Below, one piece after another: positions 1 to 5,530 of a stretch of DNA of 10,329 nt. The stretch comes from an uncultured Ignavibacteria bacterium. GTDB taxonomy: Bacteria > Bacteroidota > Ignavibacteria > Kapaibacteriales > UBA961. The notes beneath the pieces are model-generated. The model saw only the letters and a program-made list of their open reading frames with translations. It searched no databases and was not told the origin of the DNA. How positions within the stretch are numbered: the first letter of the stretch is position 1; every line of letters begins with the position of its first letter. Location: positions 1 through 10,329 of the forward strand of contig CALMMI010000258.1 in assembly GCA_937868245.1 (NCBI GenBank), written 5' to 3'. Made by a program: the position numbers and the translations under genes.

Positions 1-64
1 AACTGGTTGTACCTTATGATAATAGCTGTTGATACTATCTCTTGAGATTGTGTTTTTCCCTCTT

Positions 65-98
65 ACAAGTGTTTAATTTACATGTAAATGAAACTTGT
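65..98. repeat. AT-rich imperfect palindrome, possible terminator or operator
   Basis: The two halves, ACAAGT...ATTTACA and TGTAAAT...ACTTGT, pair around a perfect 12-base core (TTTACATGTAAA, 77-88), with a small bulge and one mismatch in the outer part. On the plus strand it is followed by a T-rich tail (99-113), so it could terminate a plus-strand gene that ends left of the window. On the minus strand the following bases are not U-rich, so it is a poor terminator for msrB. The symmetric core could equally be a protein-binding site. The flanking stretch 1-149 holds no gene I can support: the short open frames at the left edge close by about position 45 and are too short to identify. Confidence 0.3.
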
Positions 99-149
99 TT
101 GTGTTTTTATATTAATTTTCCGGTCATTCAATAGTGAAGAGATTTGTAA

Positions 150-656
150 TTATCGCTTCACAAAAATCAGACAAACCGAGTTGATGCAATACCTGAGTCC
201 TGTAGGTTTAGGTCCGTCATCAAACACATGACCTAAGTGAGCATCGCATCGTGCACATTTTACTTCCGTACGGTTCATCCCTAATGAATTGTCGCCTGTG
301 CTCCCGATATTTGCCTGATTAATCGGCATCCAAAAACTGGGCCAACCTGTACCGGAATCAAATTTATGGTCGGAACTGAAAAGGTCGGTTCCACAGCAAT
401 AGCATTGGTAAATCCCCTTTTCATGATTGTCGTGATATTTGCCTGAGAATGCCCGTTCGGTTCCCTGTTTTCTTGCAACATCAAAAACTTTTGCAGGTAA
501 TTGCTTTTTCCATTGTTTTTCCGTTTGAACAATCTTGTTGACAGCTATAAATTTATTCTGCTCGGCGGAGTAAATTTTTATTTGCTGGGCAATTGCAGTT
601 TCATTGGAAAAATGTAGGGCAGAAAGGAGAACAGCAAACATTAGGAGTATTTTCAT
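150..656 (-). CDS. msrB: Peptide-methionine (R)-S-oxide reductase MsrB, exported
   Basis: Reduces the R-epimer of methionine sulfoxide in oxidised proteins. The 168-residue product opens with a signal peptide (hydrophobic residues 3-14, likely cleavage near AIA-QQ at 23-24), so it should act in the periplasm. The SelR/MsrB domain fills about residues 42-166: GTERAFSGKY (65-74), zinc cysteines C85/C88 and C134/C137, SGTGWPSFW (101-109), CDAHLGHVFDDGP (137-149) and the catalytic-cysteine motif RYCIN with C157. The family's resolving cysteine in SGCGWPSF is Thr103 here. Extra cysteines are C87 and C162, the latter in NSVCL where NSASL is usual. An AAGGA Shine-Dalgarno lies 8 bases before the ATG at 656. 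It is divergent from the M42 peptidase gene. Family call is firm; recycling partner is unknown. Confidence 0.95.
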   Translation of the reverse strand: MKILLMFAVLLSALHFSNETAIAQQIKIYSAEQNKFIAVNKIVQTEKQWKKQLPAKVFDVARKQGTERAFSGKYHDNHEKGIYQCYCCGTDLFSSDHKFDSGTGWPSFWMPINQANIGSTGDNSLGMNRTEVKCARCDAHLGHVFDDGPKPTGLRYCINSVCLIFVKR

Positions 657-832
657 TACGTAATTCCTTATAGTATGAAATTAGTCGATATTCAGCAGTA
701 AATAACGGAAAGTTTTGAATAAATCTACAGATACAAACAACAAGCGAAGCGTTGTATCCGAAACAAACCGTAATTTTGTATTATTACACAACGATTTGCT
801 GATTTGTTCTATTGTTTTCTTCTTTGTTTTTT
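657..832. promoter_or_regulatory. Divergent intergenic region between msrB and the peptidase gene
   Basis: These 176 bases must contain promoters for both diverging genes. On the plus strand TAATTTTG at 771-778 matches the Bacteroidota -7 consensus TAnnTTTG, about 55 bases before the peptidase ATG. No TTTG is seen at the expected -33 distance; the nearest TTG, at 752-754, is too close. No convincing minus-strand promoter could be picked by eye. The -7 call is therefore weak and depends on the organism having a Bacteroidota-type primary sigma factor. Confidence 0.25.
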
Positions 833-1840
833 ATGAATAATTACGATACTCTCCGCCGCTTGGTGGAAATAGATTCTCCTTCCGGTTTTACACACGATGC
901 TTGTACATATATTTATGAATTGCTCCAAAGCTACGGCTGGAAACCTGAATACACCAATAAGGGTGCTGTCCGATGCGCATTGGGGAGTAACCCAACGCTC
1001 GCAATTACTGCGCATACTGATACTCTTGGTGCTATTGTTTCGGGGATTAAACCCAACGGTACACTTTCGTTCTCTCTTTTAGGAAGTCCGTTGCTCCCAA
1101 GTTTCGAGGGCAGTTATGTTCGTGTTCATACACTAAATGGAAAAGTATATACGGGAACAATGCTCCTGAACAATCCTTCGGCTCATGCAAACCGTGATGC
1201 GGCAAAATCTGACCGTACTACTGATTCGATGCATGTACGGCTTGATGAAGAGGTATATACCCAACAGGATGTAAAAACACTGGGAATTCGCACGGGAGAT
1301 ATTATTTGTTTCGACCCCCGTTATCAGGAATTACCGAGCGGATATATCAAATCACATTTTATGAATAATAAGGCAGGATGTTATGTCCTTTTTGAAATAG
1401 CGAGAAGGCTAAAAGAGCAAGGAAAGGAAGTTCCGGTGGAAATATTCTTCTCTAATTACGAGGAAGTCGGGCACGGCGGTACGTGCGGATATTCACCAAC
1501 GATTTCCGAACTTTTAGTAATTGACATGGGGGTACTTGGCGACAGTTGCCAAGGAAATGAAACGCTTTGTTCAATTTGTGTTAAGGATTCAAGTGGTCCA
1601 TACGATTACGGTTTCCGTAAAAAGTTAGTACAGATTGCCGATGAAAAAAACATTTCCTATTCGTTAGATGTCTATCCGTTTTACAGTTCCGACGGGTCTG
1701 CTGCACGAACGGCAGGTAATGATTTTAGGGTGGCGTTAATTGGTCCGGGCGTGGCGGCTTCGCATGGTGTGGAACGTACTCACGTGAAGGGTATTGAGGC
1801 AACAATTGATTTGTGTCTTGCGTATATTGAAAAGATGTGA
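833..1840 (+). CDS. M42-family metallopeptidase (glutamyl aminopeptidase/FrvX-like)
   Basis: Predicted cytoplasmic zinc or cobalt aminopeptidase of clan MH, 335 residues from the ATG at 833. An in-frame TTG at 812 would add seven residues, but the homology-like region begins at the ATG (NNYDTLRRLVEIDSPSGFT). Visible family residues, numbered from the ATG: AHTD with H61 and D63, the catalytic/metal EE pair at 210-211 (NYEEVGHGG), D231 in VIDMG, and H311 in the ASHGVERTH stretch. The metal-bridging motif, normally (L)DDKA or DNRxG, reads MNNKAG (N178-N179). From memory the overall pattern (SGPYDY, YPFYSSDGSAARTAGND, ASHGVERTH) resembles the M42 subgroup linked to the NAGGN osmoprotectant cassette, but neither the amidotransferase nor the acetyltransferase partner is in the window. 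No Shine-Dalgarno is visible. Substrate is unknown and activity is uncertain because of the NN change. Confidence 0.85.
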   Translation: MNNYDTLRRLVEIDSPSGFTHDACTYIYELLQSYGWKPEYTNKGAVRCALGSNPTLAITAHTDTLGAIVSGIKPNGTLSFSLLGSPLLPSFEGSYVRVHTLNGKVYTGTMLLNNPSAHANRDAAKSDRTTDSMHVRLDEEVYTQQDVKTLGIRTGDIICFDPRYQELPSGYIKSHFMNNKAGCYVLFEIARRLKEQGKEVPVEIFFSNYEEVGHGGTCGYSPTISELLVIDMGVLGDSCQGNETLCSICVKDSSGPYDYGFRKKLVQIADEKNISYSLDVYPFYSSDGSAARTAGNDFRVALIGPGVAASHGVERTHVKGIEATIDLCLAYIEKM

Positions 1841-1894
1841 GGGATTTAGCTTGGATATAGGATTCAATAAGTGTTTATTTGGCAAGTGTTAGAA

Positions 1895-1985
1895 ACTTCG
1901 ACGAGGCTCAAGGTGACCAGTTTTGTAGATAGTGTAACTCTTTATTATGAATTACTTTAACACGTCACACTGAGCCCGTCGAAGT
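1895..1985. repeat. REP-like imperfect inverted repeat between convergent genes
   Basis: The left arm (1895-1917, beginning ACTTCGACGAGGCTCA) and right arm (1964-1985, whose complement begins ACTTCGACGGGCTCAG) pair over about 22 bases, with one bulged base and two mismatches and a loop of about 46 bases. The CTTCGAC...GCTCAGTGTGAC motif is, from general knowledge, a widespread dispersed repeat in intergenic regions of Bacteroidota, Chlorobiota and other bacteria. Its place between the converging peptidase and methyltransferase genes fits such elements. The transcribed hairpin could cap both mRNAs. No transposase or RAYT gene is nearby. Copy number elsewhere in the genome cannot be judged here. 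Confidence 0.65.
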
Positions 1986-2035
1986 GTTCAAAAAATTACC
2001 TTTTTAGAGAAGATGGAGTACGGTTTTGTAAACAT

Positions 2036-2794
2036 CTACCTCATCCCTGCAAAATGATACAGTGAAATCCCGGCAGCCACAGCAACATTAAGCGATTCAG
2101 CATTTCCAAAGGATGGAATGCTGTATTCATCCGTAATCAAGCTGCGAATTTCAGAGGAAATACCATGTGATTCGCTTCCGAAGACAAGTGCGTATTTACC
2201 TTTGGGGGTACAATCGGAAAGTGATAGTTTGGCTCTGAGGGATGCACCGTAAAGTTTATAACCGTTTAGATGTTCATTAATAAATGTTTCTGCATCGGCT
2301 GTTTGATGCAAATGAACACGCCACAATGAACCCATCGTAGCACGTACAGTTTTGGGATGAAAACGGTGGGCTGAATTGCCGGTAAAAACAATGGTATCAA
2401 ACCCGAACCAATCGGCGGTACGGATAATTGTACCTGCATTCCCGGGGTCGGAAATACCGTCGAGGATGATTATGCGTTCCGAAGTAATATTCATATAATC
2501 AGGATAATGAACTACTGCCAGAATTCCTTGCGGTGAACGGGCATCGGATATTTGACTGAAGGTATGATCATTCGCTTCATAAACATCTATTCCGCGAGTT
2601 AGGAATTCATTTGTTATAATTTCAATTGAAGGTGAAACAGGAGTGCGGACAACCACATATTCTGTTTGATAATTACTCGATAAGAGTTCTTTGCATAGTT
2701 TTTCGCCTTCGGCAATAAAGAGCTGCTGCGCGTCGCGATCGGCATTGGATTGAAGTTCGCGAAGTGACCGGCGTTGATTGTTAGAAAGTTGCAT
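2036..2794 (-). CDS. TrmH/SpoU-family RNA 2'-O-ribose methyltransferase
   Basis: SPOUT-class, AdoMet-dependent methyltransferase of 252 residues acting on rRNA or tRNA ribose. The three SpoU motifs are clear, numbered from the chosen ATG: motif 1 DGISDPGNAGTIIRTADWFG at 112-131 with its conserved Asn and Arg, motif 2 VFGSESHGIS at 204-213, and motif 3 IPSFGNAESLNVAVAAG at 226-242, which forms the knotted cofactor site. The N-terminal part (LQSNADRDAQQLFIAEGEK) looks like the small substrate-binding domain of RlmB/TsnR-type enzymes. The ATG at 2794 is preferred: a GTG at 2851 would add 19 residues with no family resemblance. Neither start has a strong ribosome binding site. The gene is monocistronic, convergent with the peptidase gene and divergent from the fatty acid hydroxylase. 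The exact nucleotide target (RlmB, TrmH or other) cannot be told from the motifs. Confidence 0.92.
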   Translation of the reverse strand: MQLSNNQRRSLRELQSNADRDAQQLFIAEGEKLCKELLSSNYQTEYVVVRTPVSPSIEIITNEFLTRGIDVYEANDHTFSQISDARSPQGILAVVHYPDYMNITSERIIILDGISDPGNAGTIIRTADWFGFDTIVFTGNSAHRFHPKTVRATMGSLWRVHLHQTADAETFINEHLNGYKLYGASLRAKLSLSDCTPKGKYALVFGSESHGISSEIRSLITDEYSIPSFGNAESLNVAVAAGISLYHFAGMR

Positions 2795-3030
2795 GATATG
2801 ATTTTTAAGAAATAGTGTCCGGTTTTTAGAGGATATAAGGCAAAACAACACTGTTGTTCATAAGGATTTTTTGTAAAAATAAAACATCATGATGACAATT
2901 TTACTATATTTCCATCGTGATTGTTTGTTCAAATCCAATCTTACTCGTAATTTGCCGTTTATTTAGTCGGCAACCACTATGATTGAAAACCACATTTGCC
3001 TGTTGTTGGTGTTTTGAGAGGTGTATATTT

Positions 3031-3702
3031 ATGGCGAAGTTTGTTTCCAATAAAGATGAATCTGTTCGACTCTTTAAAAATCCTGTTCTGGAGTTTTTTT
3101 CGCATATTCATCCTATAACACCGATTGTGGTGTATTCTCCGGTAATTCTTTATTTCGGATGGCAGGGATTGAATAAAACAGGAATAGGTTTGCTTGCTGC
3201 TTTTTTTACTGTCGGTGTGGTATGCTGGACATTGATGGAGTATTTTCTGCATAGGTTTGTATTCCATTATGAGCCGAAAACATCATGGGGTAAGTACTTG
3301 CATTTTCTTTCCCATGGGATACATCATGACTACCCGCGTGACTCTACGCGGCTTGTGATGCCGCTTTTGGTAAGTGTTCCGATAGCGATAGTTACGCATA
3401 CCCTATTTACGCTTGTGTTTGGTGTATATTATTATGCAGCTTTTTCGGGGATTGTATTCGGATATGTATGTTACGATTCGATTCATTATGCAGCTCATCA
3501 TTTTAAGATGAAGGGGCGGGTCGGTAATTTTCTGAAAGTATATCATTTGAAACATCATTATTCGGATGATCATTCGGGGTACGGTGTTTCCAATCCGTTG
3601 TGGGATTATATTTTCGGTACTGTCCCGAAACAGACGAAATCGTCAGAACCGGTTGTAGTGAGCGCAAACAACCAAAAAATTTATCAAGAAGAAAAACTTT
3701 AA
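3031..3702 (+). CDS. Fatty acid 2-hydroxylase (FA2H/Scs7-like di-iron membrane enzyme)
   Basis: Integral membrane di-iron hydroxylase of the fatty acid hydroxylase superfamily, 223 residues. Histidine motifs appear in the order and spacing of the yeast Scs7/human FA2H catalytic domain: H74-x4-H79 (LHRFVFH), H91-x3-H95-x2-HH99 (HFLSHGIHHDYPRD), H152-x3-HH157 (SIHYAAHH) and H172-x2-HH176 with H181. RLVMP, FGYVCYD and the closing LWDYIFGT also match that family. Hydrophobic segments lie near 31-47, 52-72, 109-131 and 132-148. The eukaryotic cytochrome b5 domain is absent. The likely product is a 2-hydroxy acyl chain, probably on ceramide or related sphingolipid; this is inference, since no sphingolipid gene is nearby. 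The ATG at 3031 has GAGAGGT 8 bases upstream; an in-frame TTG at 2983 is less likely. nuoC follows after 30 bases. Confidence 0.88.
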   Translation: MAKFVSNKDESVRLFKNPVLEFFSHIHPITPIVVYSPVILYFGWQGLNKTGIGLLAAFFTVGVVCWTLMEYFLHRFVFHYEPKTSWGKYLHFLSHGIHHDYPRDSTRLVMPLLVSVPIAIVTHTLFTLVFGVYYYAAFSGIVFGYVCYDSIHYAAHHFKMKGRVGNFLKVYHLKHHYSDDHSGYGVSNPLWDYIFGTVPKQTKSSEPVVVSANNQKIYQEEKL

Positions 3703-3732
3703 TAATTATAATATTTTCAAAAATATACAGTT

Positions 3733-4254
3733 ATGGCTCTTTCAAAAGAAACAATACTTGATGTTGTGCGTCCCGTTTGTGCAGGTGTGGAAACGGTTGA
3801 ACATCACGGTCAACTGACGTTACTTATTCCGATTGCCGATATTGTGGATGTATGCCGTGAATTACGGGATAATTCGCTTACTCAATTCACTTTTTTAGTG
3901 GATATTACAGCTATTGATTGGAATAAGAAAAACAGTCGGTTCGAGGTGGTGTATTTTCTGCAATCAATGGCTAACAGAGCACGAGTACGTCTTAAAGTTG
4001 CTTTGCCGAATGATGAGCATCCTCATTGCCCGACTGTTGTTGGAGTTTGGGAAGCCGCAGATTGGTTCGAGCGTGAAGCCTACGATATGTACGGTATAAA
4101 GTTCGACGGTCATCCAGATTTACGTCGTTTCTATATGCCTGAAGATTTTGCCGATCCATCGAACGCTGAACCGTTATACCCCTTACGGAAAGATTTTCCG
4201 CTAATGGGCATACCCGGTTCGCTTCCGTTGCCTCCGATGCCGGAAATAATCTAA
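3733..4254 (+). CDS. nuoC: NADH-quinone oxidoreductase subunit C (30 kDa subunit)
   Basis: Peripheral-arm subunit of respiratory complex I, 173 residues, a usual length for unfused NuoC. The 30 kDa subunit signature is intact: WFEREAYDMYGIKFDGHPDL (111-130) followed by RRF, then PLRKDFPLMG (150-159). The N-terminal half (LVDITAIDW at 55-63, then FEVVYFLQS) also fits. It lies 30 bases after the fatty acid hydroxylase, so the two are probably co-transcribed. The gap holds only an AT-only hairpin (3711-3726) and no clear Shine-Dalgarno. Unusually, nuoD does not follow: an intrinsic terminator comes 20 bases after the stop. The other complex I genes are therefore elsewhere, or this is an isolated copy. 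No sign of decay is seen. Confidence 0.93.
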   Translation: MALSKETILDVVRPVCAGVETVEHHGQLTLLIPIADIVDVCRELRDNSLTQFTFLVDITAIDWNKKNSRFEVVYFLQSMANRARVRLKVALPNDEHPHCPTVVGVWEAADWFEREAYDMYGIKFDGHPDLRRFYMPEDFADPSNAEPLYPLRKDFPLMGIPGSLPLPPMPEII

Positions 4255-4273
4255 AGTGGAATAATATCCATTT

Positions 4274-4326
4274 AAAATCCGTTCAATCCGGTATGCTTAC
4301 GTCGTCCGGCGTTTAACGGATTTTTT
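4274..4326 (+). terminator. Intrinsic terminator after nuoC
   Basis: A perfect 10-base stem, AAAATCCGTT (4274-4283) with AACGGATTTT (4315-4324), encloses a 31-base loop that can form a smaller CCGG/CCGG stem (4288-4291 with 4306-4309). The right arm runs into six T residues (4321-4326). This should end transcription of the hydroxylase-nuoC unit and separates it from the lipoprotein-lepA-lepB block. A promoter for that block is expected between 4327 and 4388, but none is convincing by eye. Confidence 0.75.
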
Positions 4327-4388
4327 CATTGTTCAAGGGCATATCCGGCTCTCAATTATTATATTCTCTAAATGGTTTACGATTTCCA

Positions 4389-5054
4389 ATGACATTGCAA
4401 CGGTTTTTATTGTGCTGTAGTATCTGGGTAGTTTTGCTTGCGAGCGGATGCTTGTTCGTAAAGCAAAAGGATGCACCTCCGCCTCCGCCAACGCTTTTAA
4501 GTCCGCAACCCGAAATTCTTATGAGTGAGAATTTGGTGCGTTCAAAAGCAGGAGATATGATTGCATTCTTGCCACAGGGTTGGTTCTTTGTGGAGTTGGA
4601 AGGCAAAGCACCGTCGGAGGTTTTTGCAATAGCAGTTAACCCTGATTATACTCTTTCGGCAGTGTTTTCTACGCTGCGTAAAACTGAAACAAGCGATTCG
4701 GTGGTAGGTCGCGAAGGTATCTACGCACTTGCCCGGATGAGCTTTGCGCGGCATGAGCGGAAATCAGCAGGAAACGTAAAATTGGTAGGGAAAACAACTG
4801 AACTAAAAATAGGCTCACGCGAGTTTGGCTCATTTGAAATTACAGGTGTCTTCCGACCTGATTCAACAGGTGCATTGCCAGGCGTACCGCTTGTGTACGG
4901 AACATTAAAAACGAAGGTTGCTGTCTTCAATTCTTCGATTAATAACTATTATGAATTGGCACTTGTGCCCACAACAATAAGCGGAAAGCCTCTTCCTTCG
5001 GAAGATGAAATAAACAAGGTGTTCCGTTCGATGCTTACTACTGTTCAATTCTGA
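4389..5054 (+). CDS. Putative lipoprotein of unknown function
   Basis: A 221-residue product with a lipoprotein signal peptide: hydrophobic residues 6-17 and a lipobox ending LASGC, with the lipidated Cys at 21. A Pro-rich linker follows (PPPPP, about 30-34), so the mature protein should be anchored in the envelope. The body begins near residue 45 with AGDMIAFLPQGWFFVELEG and alternates polar and apolar residues in a way that suggests a mainly beta or mixed fold. The pattern of a membrane-anchored domain starting with a 'P-x-GW' strand is loosely like PsbP/DUF1795-type proteins, but I do not recognise the family. The ATG at 4389 puts the lipobox at the expected distance; the in-frame TTG at 4329 lies in the terminator tail and is rejected. 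The stop is 14 bases before the next gene, suggesting co-transcription. Confidence 0.75.
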   Translation: MTLQRFLLCCSIWVVLLASGCLFVKQKDAPPPPPTLLSPQPEILMSENLVRSKAGDMIAFLPQGWFFVELEGKAPSEVFAIAVNPDYTLSAVFSTLRKTETSDSVVGREGIYALARMSFARHERKSAGNVKLVGKTTELKIGSREFGSFEITGVFRPDSTGALPGVPLVYGTLKTKVAVFNSSINNYYELALVPTTISGKPLPSEDEINKVFRSMLTTVQF

Positions 5055-5068
5055 AATAAAGTGCAATT

Positions 5069-5485
5069 ATGATTCTTTCGGACGATACTCAGGCAATACT
5101 CGAATATTTGGAATCTACAGAGGTAAAACTCCGTAAATCAAATGATTTTGGTGCATTGCTCGAAATCGGCGCACAAACGGGTGCTGCCGATGAAATGAAT
5201 GCAATTATCCTTACCGGAAAAAACATCTGGAGCGTGTACGGCATTCTCAAAAAAACAAGTTCTACCGACGAAAACTATCAACAGCTGGAATCGGAATTTA
5301 TGACGGAAATCAATACGCTCCGTACTGCAATTGTTGATTACTTGGCACCGGTTTCAGAGGACATTTTCAAACGGTTCGAAGATACATATTTAGGAATGAA
5401 TCAAGGAACGATACGGAACATTGTAGATTTGGCACATGATTTGGCAGCTCTTAAGAATCTTCAGAATCAGGCGAAGTATCAGTAA
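5069..5485 (+). CDS. Small acidic helical protein of unknown function
   Basis: A 138-residue protein I do not recognise. It has no signal peptide, no membrane segment and no cysteine, and has a single Trp (W54), so it is probably cytoplasmic. It is rich in Glu, Asp, Leu and Ala, with long amphipathic stretches (about 4-34, 70-92, 95-135) that suggest a helical bundle. An alternating Leu/Ile pattern in the last 25 residues (IVDLAHDLAALKNLQNQ) could form a coiled coil or a partner-binding helix. The ATG at 5069 is 14 bases after the lipoprotein stop and the gene ends 45 bases before lepA. Position suggests an operon with the lipoprotein and lepA-lepB, but no function follows from it. Confidence 0.75.
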   Translation: MILSDDTQAILEYLESTEVKLRKSNDFGALLEIGAQTGAADEMNAIILTGKNIWSVYGILKKTSSTDENYQQLESEFMTEINTLRTAIVDYLAPVSEDIFKRFEDTYLGMNQGTIRNIVDLAHDLAALKNLQNQAKYQ

Positions 5486-5530
5486 AAATAGAAAAATTAA
5501 AATCTCAGCTCAATTACTCCCAAAGGAACA

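Noticed and set aside
812..832. TTG start adding seven residues to the M42 peptidase
   Set aside because: The added residues are a T-rich, low-information stretch with no ribosome binding site. The ATG at 833 begins where the family-like sequence begins.
2795..2851. GTG start extending the TrmH-family protein by 19 residues
   Set aside because: The extension has no family resemblance, and an ATG stands at the natural start of the substrate-binding domain.
2921..2954. Bacteroidota-type promoter for the fatty acid hydroxylase (TTTG at 2924 and TAATTTG at 2948)
   Set aside because: The spacing is about right, but the -7 element is one base short of TAnnTTTG, and such AT-rich matches are common by chance.
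3711..3726. Hairpin between the hydroxylase gene and nuoC as a terminator
   Set aside because: The stem is made only of A-T pairs with a two-base loop and no T run, so it is unlikely to terminate transcription.
4274..4326. Resemblance of the GCCGGACGACG...CCGGAT stretch (minus strand) to enterobacterial REP elements
   Set aside because: The similarity is short and loose, and the outer 10-base stem with a six-T run explains the region fully as an intrinsic terminator.
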